From the NCBI GenBank assembly GCA_036346225.1, contig JARFIW010000668.1, positions 1,881,001-1,945,000 of the forward strand: DNA of 64,000 bases, written 5' to 3'. Each line of letters opens with the position of its first letter. The stretch's first letter is position 1. The notes below the pieces were generated by a model. It was not told where the DNA came from, did no database searches, and worked only from the letters and a program-made list of their open reading frames with translations. The stretch is from Platerodrilus igneus (lineage: Eukaryota > Arthropoda > Insecta > Coleoptera > Lycidae). Below, in pieces: positions 10,685-21,599 of this stretch. The translations under genes and the position numbers were made by a program.

Positions 10685-11712
10685 TTAGGCGATTAATTTC
10701 GCCTCCTTTAATTCGGATATAATAGAAAGAAATTCGTTTTGATTCTGAGAGCTATTGTTGCCCGCCGAACGTTCAGCCATCAACAACGAAGCCGGCTCAC
10801 CAGCTCGGCCGGCGAGTCCCAATGAACGTATTCTATCTTATGATTAGAATTATCGAATTTTTTGTATCGCCAAATTCTGCTTATATTACTCGATGGCTGT
10901 CTTTTTTTCGATAAATTATCCATACCGAGACCTTTCTGTTTCTTCGTTATTTTGGATCGTAATTGCATGGGAATCGTAGGAGTCGCCGATGCTGTATTCA
11001 TCTCTCTTGACGACAACGACGAACGACGAAGCATGCTGCGGCGAGGGAGGAGGCGTAGATATTGTAGTCGCCACGGGCGACGGTGTTAAATTCGGAACGA
11101 TATAATTTTTATATTTGGGCGTTCTAGTCAGATCCCTGCAAAACAGTTTATTATATGCATTGGTTTTCTTCAAAATATCGATGTAATTTTTTACATCTAG
11201 CTCGGAAGGATTGCCAGCAGGCGTTTTCTTATTCGAAGGGATTTTCTTATAAGTTAACAATCGAAGTAAGGGATATTTTTTATTTCTAATATTAATCGTA
11301 GATCCGTCGTCTGCAATAGCTAACTCTGAATTGCCCATAGACCATTTATTCGAAAGGTCGTCGTATTGAATGCCGATTCCGGTATCGTCTATGTTGGGAT
11401 CCTCGCTTTTAGACAGTATGTCGGCATACTTTTTAAGTAAGACATCTGAACCGTCGTCGACATTATCAGATTTGTGCTCCGCATACGTCGAATATAATTA
11501 GGATTTTTACTTGCAGAGAATTTTGATAGCGATTTTAACGGTTCTAGTAATTGAGCATGCTTCATTCCGTATTTTATTTGAGCTCGATTTTGATCTCGTT
11601 TAAAATCTAAAAACTTTTTTCTTATTGTTTTAATGGCCTGCACTACGGCTCGATTTAAATTCGTAGAGTGACGTCGTCGTCGTCGTCCTCGTCTCATCGC
11701 AGCCGCAGACAT
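10685..11712 (-). pseudogene. DUF8207-like Polinton protein, frameshifted
   Basis: Three overlapping frames form one gene of about 340 codons. The N-terminal frame (11389-11712) is basic and helical (KTIRKKFLDFKRDQNRAQ...LLEPLKSLSKF). The middle frame (10916-11338) has GNSELAIADDG...NIRNKKYPL...LLTYKK, then ILKKTNAYNKLFCRDLTRTPKYKNYIVPNL, a pattern I associate with DUF8207. The C-terminal frame reads IEYVHWDSPAELVSRLR. A one-base shift near 10787 then opens a tail, AERSAGNNSSQNQNEF, that ends LIA-TAA at 10685. This family is common near insect Polintons, and its function is unknown. It has at least three frameshifts. Confidence 0.6.
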
Positions 11713-11817
11713 TGCGTTGATGAAAGTTCGCTCGAACGTCGTGATTTTAAATACATATGTAATGATCGAATCCTTTACGGTAGCCGCCCTCGTTTATGGC
11801 GTTTTCTTAGTCTACCA

Positions 11818-12477
11818 CTAAGAATCCGTATCCGGCTTTATTGCCAACGCCGTCTTTTTTTCCCACGCTAGACGGCACATCTTTTTGAAATCTTTGAAGC
11901 TCATGTCGGTATTAATGTGCTCCGAATAGATATGTCTTAAGTTCATTTCGTCTTGCGAAAAAACTATAATTAAATTTGTATTGTCGCGAATAAGATGCTT
12001 CGGTATTCTCGCATACGATTGGCTGAGGTAGAACGCGTCTATATTCTTATGACGGCTCATTGAAAAATATTGACGAATCGCGTTTTGCTCGTGACATTGA
12101 ATGTCGTCGAAAATGAAAATCGAATTACTCTTAGCATTTTGCGGTGAAATTATTTCGGAATTTTCGCTAAATTCGTAATAGCCTAGTCCCTTGATCGGTC
12201 TCAAAACTCGACTCAAAAAATCGTATTTGGGCTGAAATAGCGACTTGGAGTAAATGTAAACGTTTTCAAATTCCAATCCGTTGGGTGCCAGTAACAAACT
12301 CAAAATCAGGTTTGTTTTACCGCACGCAGAAGGTCCGCATACGATGCATCTTATGCTGGCCGGTAAGAGATCTCCGTGCTTTTTGCGCGTTCCAAAATAG
12401 GAATAAGGATCATCCTGTTCGACCGTTAGATCCATATTTGCAACCGGTAGAGATTGTTTCTGTTTAATAATCTTCAT
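11818..12477 (-). CDS. Polinton packaging ATPase (FtsK/HerA, poxvirus A32-like)
   Basis: This is an uninterrupted 219-aa P-loop ATPase, probably the DNA packaging motor of the Polinton particle. Walker A is CGPSACGKTN at about residues 48-57. Walker B is SIFIFDDI near residue 118. YFSMSRHKNIDAFYLSQSYARIP after it is the family's sensor/arginine region. Length is close to the family norm (about 200-260 aa). The ATG is 5 bp downstream of the capsid gene stop, and the DUF8207-like gene follows about 105 bp later, all on -, so they form a capsid-ATPase block. It is the only Polinton gene here without a visible break. Residue positions are rough. Confidence 0.9.
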   Translation of the reverse strand: MKIIKQKQSLPVANMDLTVEQDDPYSYFGTRKKHGDLLPASIRCIVCGPSACGKTNLILSLLLAPNGLEFENVYIYSKSLFQPKYDFLSRVLRPIKGLGYYEFSENSEIISPQNAKSNSIFIFDDIQCHEQNAIRQYFSMSRHKNIDAFYLSQSYARIPKHLIRDNTNLIIVFSQDEMNLRHIYSEHINTDMSFKDFKKMCRLAWEKKTALAIKPDTDS

Positions 12478-12482
12478 GTCTA

Positions 12483-12812
12483 TTATTCGCTAAAATGACG
12501 CGTAACGATTTCCGTAAACGGATCGTATTCGAATATAGAGTCGTGCAAAATTAAGCAGTATGCTTTAGTGGTTTGATCGAAAATGTTGCTGGATTCGATT
12601 TCGAGACGTATATCGACGGCCGAATTTTAATAGATTCTTCTTGACGACTGCAATCGATCACGAACACGGGACAATTGCCAAAATTGCTAATAGTCGTTTA
12701 AACAACGCAGAGCGTAGCTCAAATTGCTCGCGCCTGCATAATAGTTTTCCGGAAATTTATGAGATATTGAAAGGGGTATAGCATATTTGTAATCAGCGTA
12801 AAAACTAAACAG
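12483..12812 (-). pseudogene. Polinton major capsid protein, C-terminal fragment
   Basis: Reading -, the translation gives FYADYKYAIPLSISHKFPE NYYAGASNLSYALRCLN. After one frame break it gives DIRLEIESSNIF...TKAYCLILHDSIFEYDPFTE, ending HFSE-TAA at 12483. This matches the C-terminal part of the adintovirus/Polinton hexon-like (double jelly-roll) family as I remember it, especially the ILHDxIxEYxP block. The N-terminal three quarters are missing beyond 12812, where a 50-bp repeat and unrelated AT-rich DNA begin. Confidence 0.55.
12757..12811 (+). repeat. Direct repeat, copy 1
   Basis: tgagatattgaaaggggtat through atttgtaatcagcgtaaaa to ctaaacagg. The same sequence recurs at 13346-13400. It lies in the capsid fragment. 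Confidence 0.85.
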
Positions 12813-13341
12813 GTTTCACGTTTGAAACATTTCTTATTTGCTAAATAAATTTAATATTGCAGCTATCTTGTAGGACAGGTTTAAAAAATTTAATCAAACA
12901 TTAGGTATACCTATTGAGAATAGTAGAACGGTTTTACAGATGAACTAAATGTATAATTACGTTAATGATTAATATTGCAGCATTGTATGAGCATTTTTGT
13001 GTTAAAAACCTATATTTGTTTACTGACCGCCATGTAAAATTTAAAAACTTAGTCGATTTATTCGAAACAGGTTAAACATTAAAGGTGACGTTAAATTTGA
13101 GTGCTAAACAACTGTTACATGCTGTATACTCAGAGATTTCTAAATAATGATGCACGATCTCAGTTGTATAATCCTATTTAAAAAAAATCTAAGACGGATG
13201 TACGCCTTACAACCAAACTTCGTAAATTTTATAAAAGGAAATTATATATTTTAAATTAAATGGTTGAAAAAATTTCTATTAAAGTTTATATTAGTATGTA
13301 CTGTTAACATTTCTCAAATAAATTCGATTATATCGAAAACT
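12812..13341. other. AT-rich insert between direct repeats, no gene
   Basis: About 530 bp flanked by roughly 50-bp direct repeats. No coding frame seen. It contains taatattgcagc twice, near 12852 and 12972. Confidence 0.4.
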
Positions 13342-13345
13342 AAAT

Positions 13346-13400
13346 GAGATATCGAAAGGGGTATAGCATATTTGTAATCAGCGTAAAAAACTAAACAAGG
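13346..13400 (+). repeat. Direct repeat, copy 2
   Basis: Near copy of 12757-12811. It ends ctaaacaagg, directly before the hAT target duplication. Confidence 0.85.
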
Positions 13401-13408
13401 TACATATA
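13401..13408. repeat. 8-bp TSD, left (tacatata)
   Basis: Identical to 16166-16173 across the hAT element. Confidence 0.9.
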
Positions 13409-16165
13409 CAGCGGCGCAACCAGGATTTCACGCTGGGGGGGGCTACAAAAACTATATACATATATATTAAAAAGTAAGTTATCGAGTCAAAAATTAACAA
13501 AAGTAAGCATTTTATTTGCAAGTGATTCTAATAGGCCACTACCTTGGTACAGTAATTGTAAACCCTAACAATCTGCTCATTTCCAAACCTTTCTGATACA
13601 AATGTTTAAATTCTGTCTCTGAGTTATCCCTTATTTTTTGGATAGAAGTAATAACAAGTTGAGCCTGGTCGATAGCCGTGTGAAGTTCTATGTCTGCACG
13701 CTGAAGACCCTTACTCAAGTAAAGTGTGTAACCGAATAAACACTCCGCGCACAGTAATGCTATTATAAATTCGGATTGCTTAATTGAATTTATTAAAATC
13801 AATGCGTCTGATGAAGCATCTTTATCATCCCAAGAAGTACAAATTTCTTCTAGAGCGTCAACGATGAACAAAAGTAATTCAATTGCAATCAAAATTGAAT
13901 CGTGCCGTTGTACCCATCGAGTTGGACATAGTTGTTTTAATTTTTGAGCTTTGGAGGCATTTTCAGAATTAGAAATATGTTTTTGAAGCACTATTTGTCT
14001 TTTTGGATAGTTAAAAAATTTGTAAATCTTTCCAACTATTGCAAAAGAATTTCTAATAGAAGAAACGGATACGGAATCGGAAATGGCTAGATTCAAGTTA
14101 TGCGAGACACAATGAACGTACATAGCTGTAGGGTATTTTTCTAAAATTCTTGCTTGAACTCCTTTAAATTTACCACTCATAGAAGCTGCTCCGTCATAAC
14201 CTTGTCCTTTTAAATATTTCATTTCCACGTGGCAGTCCTGTAGGCTAGTAATTATAGTGTCAGCAAGATGAGCACCCGTTGTATTTTCTACTGGAACAAA
14301 TTAAGAAAGTTTTCGCAAATTTTGTATTCGTTTTCGTGCTTTTTTACATATCTAACGCAAAGTGCAAATTGCTCTATATTAGAAATATCAGTAGTTTCGT
14401 CGGCTAGTACTGAAAAACATTTTGCAGCATTAACTTCTTTGGTTATTTTTCGCATGATTATTGATCCACATGAATCAATAATCTCATTTTGACTTACTTA
14501 TGTAGGTAGCATTTCGTCCACTTCCAGTTAAATGTTTTTCCAAATTTTGATCACCAGCGTCAATGCGAAATCGTAATAATGCTCGAAAATTCCCTTCATT
14601 TTTGGCCGATTCTTCATTTACATCAAAAGCGCTTGATTCTCGATGACCTCTCAAGGATAGTCCTTGACGTCCACAGAAAATTATGGTTTTTATGATAGAA
14701 CATATTTTCAACCGATTCTCAACTGCTTGAAGCGCTATCAAGCATTCTATCAATTCGTGTTGTCTTGCCCGTCATAATTTCGACAAAAGTTTTTGAACGA
14801 AGCACTGCTGCTCTGTGCTATTCCAACACTTCGTGATTATAAAAACGTTCTGTAGCTTTCTTCCACTGTTTGAAAGCTTTATTAACTAGTTGACCTGTTG
14901 CTTGCGATGCACTTATTCCAACCTCTTGCTTAGCAAACAGAACACAATATTTGCAATACACACCGTCTTCAATTTGAGAATAAGCCAACCATTTGTATTT
15001 ATTGAGCCATGAGTAATTAAATTTTCTGTTTTGTTTACCAATTTGAACAACGGGAAACTGAAAGTTTTCATCGGGAATCCACACATTTCTCAAAACTTCA
15101 AACTTTTCTTCGTCCTTCAATATTTTTCCTTTAAAATTAAAAATATCCATATGAGAGTAAGAAGATATCGGAGTAGCTAACTGTGGTGTAGCGCAAGATG
15201 ACGAAGAAGCTACTGGTAAAAGTATTTTCGATTGCACATCAGTACCGGTATTTAAGTCGGAATCGCACTTTAAATCAGTAGCCTTTTTTTTAGAAATAGA
15301 AGCTACGCTAAAAAAACGTGAATAGTTCTTTTCTTACCGGTAGGTGTACTTTGGCTCATTTTGAGATTTATAAAATTCACCAGAGAAATCAAATTAAAAT
15401 TAATACCGTAAACTTAACCGAACTTTTGAAAATAACTTAAATGTTATATTTAAATACGACACTTAATACTTAATTCTTAGTTTTAACTTTAATGCAACTA
15501 AACCTCGACAATAATTCAATTAAATTTTTAATTCAACGCAAACACACGCAACGCAATTGGCACATGAAATAGTGTTGTAGCCTTGTAGCAGTAAAATTAT
15601 TTCGTTACCGAGAACACACAATGAAATCTGACACAACAATGAAGCTGGTGGGGTAGTTAAGTATTTTCTGTTCTACAACTTGATGTAGGTGATAAGAAAA
15701 GAAGTACCGTTTCAACGAACTATAAACGTTGGGTTAAATTGCTTGGGGGTGTAGCATGCGCATGCAAGTTATGTAGCAGGTAAATATAGTATTAATAGTC
15801 CCATAGAATATAAGCAAGCGACACTTCGGGACTCGGGTGACCTTACAGAATATCTACTCTATTCATGATTGTAATTTTGGCACAACGATTCAATTGAAAT
15901 CTGTTTTATAGTTGCGTCCATAACAATTACACTATCAATGCATGCAAAGTGAGGTTGTATTAAGGTTATCTCTACAACTTTAAATTCAAAGTTTTGGGCC
16001 AAAATAACTATTATGGAAAGTGAATATAGGGCGTCAATCCGCTATTAATTCATCGTCGCTCGTCAGTGCCGCTGTTTCAAAACACGGTTTCGCAATTCAA
16101 AGTGATACATTTTTAAAAATATTGAGCTCCTGGGGAGGGGCTCAGCCCCCGTAGTTGCGCCACTG
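13409..16165 (-). mobile_element. hAT transposon, 2757 bp
   Basis: It starts cagcggcgcaac and ends gttgcgccactg, giving imperfect TIRs of about 12 bp (CAGYGGCGCAAC). Next to them are G-rich subterminal tracts (ctgggggggg / aggggctcagcccc). It is flanked by a perfect 8-bp TSD, diagnostic for hAT. The internal gene is a defective hAT transposase on -. Confidence 0.92.
13539..15359 (-). pseudogene. hAT transposase (TTF zinc finger, ZMYM1-like), frameshifted, C-terminus missing
   Basis: The start ATG is at 15357-15359 (MSQSTPTGKKR), followed by a one-base frameshift. The frame 14818-15237 carries a TTF-type zinc finger (FNYSWLNKYKWLAYSQ...GVYCKYCVLFA). Frames 14484-14753 and about 14290-14485 hold the DUF4371 region with AKCFSVLADETTDIS, the first catalytic Asp block. 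The frame 13539-14228 has GYDGAASMSGKFKGVQARI, VHCVSHNLNLA and CPTRWVQRHDS, typical RNase-H-fold blocks. It stops at LLGFTITVPR only about 130 bp from the element end. The C-terminal hAT dimerisation domain and the last acidic residue are therefore deleted. Non-autonomous. Confidence 0.88.
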
Positions 16166-16173
16166 TACATATA
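16166..16173. repeat. 8-bp TSD, right (tacatata)
   Basis: Partner of 13401-13408. Confidence 0.9.
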
Positions 16174-18100
16174 TATCATTTATTGTATCATTATGGGAAT
16201 ATGGCAACGGACGACGGCGACGACGACGACGTAGCGATTATATTAACCTAACTGACTTCGTAAGTTTGGTTGAAAACCCGCTGTATGCAGAACAATGTAA
16301 ACTAAACAATGTGTGGCTTGAAATTTCAAGCCATCACATTGTGGTGATGGAACGTAGAATTGTACCGTAACGCTTTATTTAATATGAATTTTTCTGTTAA
16401 ACTCATTCGTCAAATAAGCAAATTATTTTTAACATGTTCTGATGATGGCTGTTATCTTTTTATAGATTTTATTAGGCTGCCAAAACAATTGTAAACTTAA
16501 GATATTAAATTTCTTAAATCTTACTGAGAGTCTAGACTCTGTATTATTAAATTTTTTTAATGGAATTTTTAAAAAACAAAATTAAAAATAAACTGTGCGG
16601 CAGATACATAGTTCTACTGATTTTTAAAGAGGATTTCTACATGAAATTTTGATAATACCTGATTTTTATTGTTTTTCTACGATTTTCAACCAATCAGACC
16701 ATCCAATTTAGTTAAGCTACCTTGTATAATTTCGATAATATACGATTATACATAAAGTAACTCAAGCAATCAAAAATTCTGCATTATTTGCATTTCCATA
16801 GTAACCAATTTCATATTGTTACATACAAACTAAACGCGCTATTTTGACCATTATCAATAATTCTTCAAAAATGTGTAGATTCTATTGTTCAAATTTACTC
16901 AAAAAATAATCGTATTCGTGCTTTAAAATAAATACAGTTATACATCTCAAACTTCCTGCACAATTACAAATCGTGTTAGTTTGACAGAATAATACATCCT
17001 TTTCGCGGTCGGATTATTTAAATTGTCAAACGGATACTCTTTGTAATTGTGCAACAAGCTATCGATGAATAATTTGAATATCTTGAAGTACTTATGGTAT
17101 ATTACTACTATTTATATGCTAGACGAATACTTAAAAATTCAGAAAAAATGAGCACAACACCAACTGAAGGCACTTACTCCTTTTGAATTTTTAAAGCGTT
17201 CATCTAGTACATAGTCATCTAACTCAAATATAGCAAATATTTATAAGCCAAACTCGTTTTCAGTTTATGTAGAAATGTCAAATTCAAAACTTCATTATAA
17301 TTATTTTGACGATGAATGTAGGTCATGAATCGAAACGTCAATAAACACTCTTTTAAAAACAATGTGTGAGTTTATTCCCAAAGAAAAGAAAAAAGTACAT
17401 AACGGAACTCCTAAGCTTGATATAGATAAGCAGGCCAAGGAATATTCAAAAATTGAAAGTTCTTTTGTGACGAATAAAGGTGTGTAGGTAGCTCTTGCAC
17501 AAATAAACAAAAATAGCTGCTTGCTGGAGGCCTTCTAGACGTCAGTCATTTACAATTTATTTTACAGAATAGCCTAAACGCTCAACAAATAATAACTTCA
17601 GTTTGTAATTTTTTAATGCCGTTGTAGGGATGTTTTGCTTTATGCATAAGCTTTTCTGCGGATTCAAATATAAAAGCTATAAACAAATGGATGACATTTT
17701 GTATAAATCAAGGGACTACGTAACACTAATATTTTCTACAGAATATTAATTACATCTTTAGACCTCCAGCGACAGAATACAAGAAATGTCTTGATTATTA
17801 ATTGTTTGTGTTATTTTATATTACCTTTCAATATCATTAATTTCATAATTTCCTTAATGAATTAAATGAATTAAAGCAATAATTTTTTTAATGAATGTAA
17901 TGTAAAAAAAACAAAGTAGTTTCATTTTTATTTCTATATATAGATGAGTAATCTCTACAGAAAAAAATCGGCATAATAAGGGAAAAGCAATCATCCCATT
18001 TCATAAAGCTTTACCCCCGGGGTCCCGTCTTAGATATTTTTCTGACGCCAGTTACATATCCCCCAATTATGTATGTATTATAAAATAGAACCTAATAGGA
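16174..18100. other. AT-rich stretch without recognised genes
   Basis: About 1.9 kb at low GC. A short + frame at 17362-17487 (MCEFIPKEKKKVHNG...SFVTNKG) looks coding-like in composition but matches nothing I know. A gacgatgaa...cgaaacgtc motif at 17309-17342 is discussed in the findings. Confidence 0.4.
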
Positions 18101-18600
18101 AATCTTAGAAATTATTAAAAAGTTACTAAGTGAAATGCAACAATGTAATACAAGGACAATTAATAAAGTTTATTAACAGTTCATGAGAACGGATGCAATA
18201 CTTTGTATCCAGACAATAGTGACACTGCAAGTGGCAGGTCACAGACTGTCAAGATACCGCGATTACTTAGAAATTAAGATTATAACATTGTAACAATTAA
18301 GAATAAACAAACATGAGCTTTACAAGTGCCCAAAGCCATGTGAGGGGGTAGGGACATCATAAATAGCCCGGAAGCCCCAAGACCCGGCAGTCAGTCAAAG
18401 TGTTCAGCTTTAACGTTGCAGTTGCTTAGACTACCCAAAATAGTACAATTAATTCTTTTTTTGAACTTAGAGTAATTTTAAATTAAGTTGGTAAAATTCT
18501 ACATTCAATTCTGTTTAATTAAATAAATTTGTTAAGAAGGATGGAAGTGTTTTTAAAAGCGCAGCTCCCAAGGCCCGAACCTTAACTCGCCTATTATGTG
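18101..18600 (+). other. Possible solo-LTR-like sequence
   Basis: The block 18320-18560 reads like the U3-R part of an LTR: cataaatagcccggaagcc, then cggcagtcagtcaaagtg, then aattaaataaatttgttaag. This is a TATA-like box about 30 bp before a CAGTCAGTC initiator-type run, with an AATAAA downstream. No second copy or TSD was identified, so this is only a suggestion. Confidence 0.25.
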
Positions 18601-18751
18601 TACATCTATTAGACATCAAATTAACAGTTTCCAATTAACATAATATTAAAGAAGTAATGACACCTATAGAGGAACAATCACAATAGTTTGATAAAATAGT
18701 TTTTTATATAGGTATTTAGTATTTTGATTATCAAATCCTGTTGCATCTACA

Positions 18752-19558
18752 AGTATAAAAATGGTCCCGCAACGTAATACAACAATTTATGGCAAATATC
18801 CTGGAACCATACTCTGTATACATAAAACGAAATAGTACATCAAGGATTCCGAATTTTGATAAACTTAATATACCATTGGGAAGCTATTGTTAAAAGTGCC
18901 TGACACAACCTACATCCAATGGTATAAAACCGGCCCCGGAACGTAATACAACATTCTATTGCAAATGCCCTGGAACTATACGTTATATAAACATAAAACG
19001 CAATAGTACATCAAAAATTCCGAATTTTGATAAACTTTATGTACCATTAGGAAGCTATTGTTAAAAGTGTCCGAAATAACCTACATCCAAAGGTATAAAA
19101 TCGGTCCCGGAAAGTAATACAACACTTTATAGCAAATCTTTTGGAACTCTTCGTTGTGTACATAAAACGAAATAGTACATCATATATTCCGAGTTTTAAT
19201 AACCTTTATGTACCATTGGGAGGCTATTGTTAAAAATTTCCGAAATTGGTTTAAAATCGGTTCCGGAACGTAATACAACATTCTATTGCAAATGTCCTGG
19301 AACTATACGTTGTATACATAAAACGCAATAGTACGTCAAGGATTCCAAATTTTGATAAATTTTATGTACCATTGGGAAGCTATTGTTAAAAATGACCTAC
19401 ACAACCTACATCCAACGGTATAAAATCGGTCCCGGAAAGTAATACAACATTTTATAGCAAATCTCCTGGAACTTTTCGTTGTGTACATAAAACGAAATAG
19501 TACATCAAATATTCCGAATTTTGACAAATTTTATGTACCATTGGGAAGCTCTTGTTAG
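18752..19558 (+). repeat. Satellite array, five units of about 170 bp
   Basis: The units begin (g)gtataaaa(t)cggtccc-like at 18752, 18921, 19092, 19248 and 19417, with periods 169, 171, 156 and 169. Shared blocks include gtaatacaaca, ctggaac, aaaacg(a/c)aatagtac and taccattgggaagctattgtta. Units 2 and 4 share variants (attctattgcaaatg, aaaacgcaatag). Units 3 and 5 share others (ggaaagtaatac, tttatagcaaatct, aaaacgaaatag). This is a dimeric higher-order pattern. Confidence 0.92.
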
Positions 19559-19559
19559 A

Positions 19560-20590
19560 AAAGAAGAGAAGGCTGTAGAAACGACAGCCCCCCAACCCGA
19601 AAGAAGTTCCGGAATGTTTTTGTGGCCAATCGTTTGTGCATCGCAGTTGCACAAATGTGCACAGTATACGAACGTTTGTGCACTTCTTTATTCAGAGATG
19701 AAAAGAAAATAAACTAAAAATATCAGAAGTTTCATGTTGATCTTGAAGATTAAAATATTTTACTTGTATGCTTTCGTATGGTGGACAAAACCGCATCAAA
19801 AGAAGATATATGTTCTTGTTATCGTGGTTTGAAGCATCCGTCAAAATTGTAAATTCGATTAACCATGATCAACAATTAATTCTTCAATCGCTGTACGTCT
19901 CAATACACTTACTACCCTAACTTCTGTCTCCGTCCGATTTCTTGAAAAACTTAACATCGAAGAACTCGAGGCGGTGGCACGGTCGACACATTTACGTTTC
20001 TCGGACTTTATATGCTGTTCAATATTACCGGTACCACTATGAGACACTCTGAATTTTGTAGTTTGACGCATGTGACTTTTTTGGGAGTATTCGTTTGCTT
20101 AATAAACAGTTTGCTTGTAAATTAATATTAAATATGGACTTGCATTTCGGCATAGTTAAAATGGGAGTTTCTAAAACAAAACACTTCAAACGCGCGCGTT
20201 GGAAACAACCGACAATTGAAAAAAGGCGATAAGTAGTAAGAAGTACTCAAGACGAGGACGGTAAGCAAATCAAGACGCCCCTCCTCTGTCCGCCCATTCT
20301 TTCCAGTCCCATTCTGCATTATCCATCCACAACAAAATTTTTGTAAGTAAACGCCGTTCATTTGATGGGCGCTGACACTTCGGCAGTTCTATGTTTATTT
20401 TTTTATATAATAGTTTGAGAAAGTGTACAAACGCTACACCCTAACGAACAATTATCCATAAAGAAGAGAAGAAATTTGTTTGGTAAAGAAGTTACCATTT
20501 CTGCGCAAATCGCTTTCCTTTTACCATAGTGTACGAGAGTGCACAAACGTTGAGATTTTTGCAGAATTATGTATGTATGTGCAATACACG
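19560..20590 (+). repeat. Left arm of the foldback element
   Basis: Inverted partner of 21600-22660. It contains one GTGCAC subrepeat unit (19620-19700), a transposase fragment on -, and a shared 77-codon frame with no family match that I treat as non-coding. Confidence 0.8.
19740..20155 (-). pseudogene. hAT-like transposase N-terminal fragment, left arm
   Basis: It starts MPKCKF on - at 20153-20155. The frame then continues in pieces as MRQTTKFRVSHSGTGNIEQH IKSEKRKC, a BED-like zinc finger, followed by FSRNRTETEVRVVSVLRRTAIEEL. This is the same gene fragment as 22074-22502 on the other arm. It corresponds to the N-terminus of a hAT-like family abundant in hemipterans and other insects (SVxxGGxxDIxxHIKSxKHK, then RTKTEAIVxNVxAPYA). 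Stops and shifts make it non-functional. Confidence 0.6.
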
Positions 20591-20599
20591 CCAACGAAA

Positions 20600-21599
20600 A
20601 TCACTAAAATCCTTGAGTATGGCGCGTAGGAAAAGTGTTGCTGTTTATGTGGACAACTCAAATTAATTTCTGCATAGCTAGTATTGGTTAGGTGCTTGAA
20701 GTTAGCCGCACTTTTTTGAATTTCAAAAAATTTCTTGTGGCATAATTAGGTGTTATTTTGCGTTGTTAAAATAAAATATTGCGCCCACCTAGTAAACAAG
20801 TTATATTTAAAAAATTATTGCGAACAAGTCACTTGGGAAATTTTTTGTAGTTGCGCGAACCGCGCCTACTGGAGGTTTTCTAAATAACTTGCTTGCAACG
20901 AGGACGCAAATTTTTTTTCAAGGGTGTAAATTGGCGCCTAATTATAGCACAAAATTATTTTTCAAAATTCCGAAGAGGTGCGGTTACTTGAACTTGGCCG
21001 GAGCAATAGTTTTTGTAATATAACTTGTTTGCCAGGTAGGCGCAAAATTTTGTTTTAACGGCGCAAAATAGCGCCTAATTGGCGCCTATTTTATGGCACA
21101 AATTTTTTTGGAAAAAACGAAAACAGCGTCGCAGCGTAAACTTGGCGGGAAAATTTTTTTTAAAATAACCTGAATGCTAAAAGAGCGCAAAATTTAGTTT
21201 TAACGGCACAAAATGGCACCTAATTATACCACAACTTTTTTTGTGAAATTAAAAAAAAATGCGGCTAACTTCAAGCACCTGAATTGGTTAGTATTTCACA
21301 TCGATTGCAAGAGTGCACAAATGTTTGCACGTTGTGCACCTGTGCACCTACGATGCGAAAGCGATTGGCCTTTAGATAATATGGGATTGCATCGGTGGTA
21401 CGTCACCGTTTATGTTTGGGCTACCCAAAAATAATATTCTCATATCTTAGTATGTAGAAGTGGACAAATATTTGTACACTGTGGACATTTCTGCACCTAC
21501 GATACACAAACGACTGCCTATAAAAAAATTCAGAATTATTTTGATGAGGAGGTTGCCGTTTCTACAGCCCGATCATTTTAATATCTTTGTATTTTTGTA
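20600..21599. repeat. Central part of the foldback element, nested inverted repeats
   Basis: 20690-20760 pairs with 21206-21285 in inverted orientation. Between them are several GCGCAAAAT / GGCGCCTAATT(G/A) blocks (for example 21050-21100, 21180-21225). A GTGCAC subrepeat unit lies at 21300-21380. No protein family is recognised. Confidence 0.65.

Larger units (their letters stand above)
2901..12812. mobile_element. Degraded Polinton/Maverick element
   Basis: A Polinton is a large virus-related DNA transposon defined by a protein-primed PolB, a retroviral-type integrase, an A32-like packaging ATPase and capsid genes. Remnants of all four classes are present: PolB on + (6515-9025) and integrase, fibre-like, DUF8207-like, ATPase and capsid genes on - (9014-12812). 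Gene order and opposed polarity suit a Polinton, but the interior between PolB and integrase is deleted. The capsid gene is cut off at 12812. The outer limits are uncertain: the left limit rests on the TIR-like repeats, and no right TIR was found. Confidence 0.85.

Noticed and set aside
16155..16370. 71-codon frame with an Arg-rich run
   Set aside because: The Arg run is a gac repeat read in frame, and the frame starts inside the hAT end.
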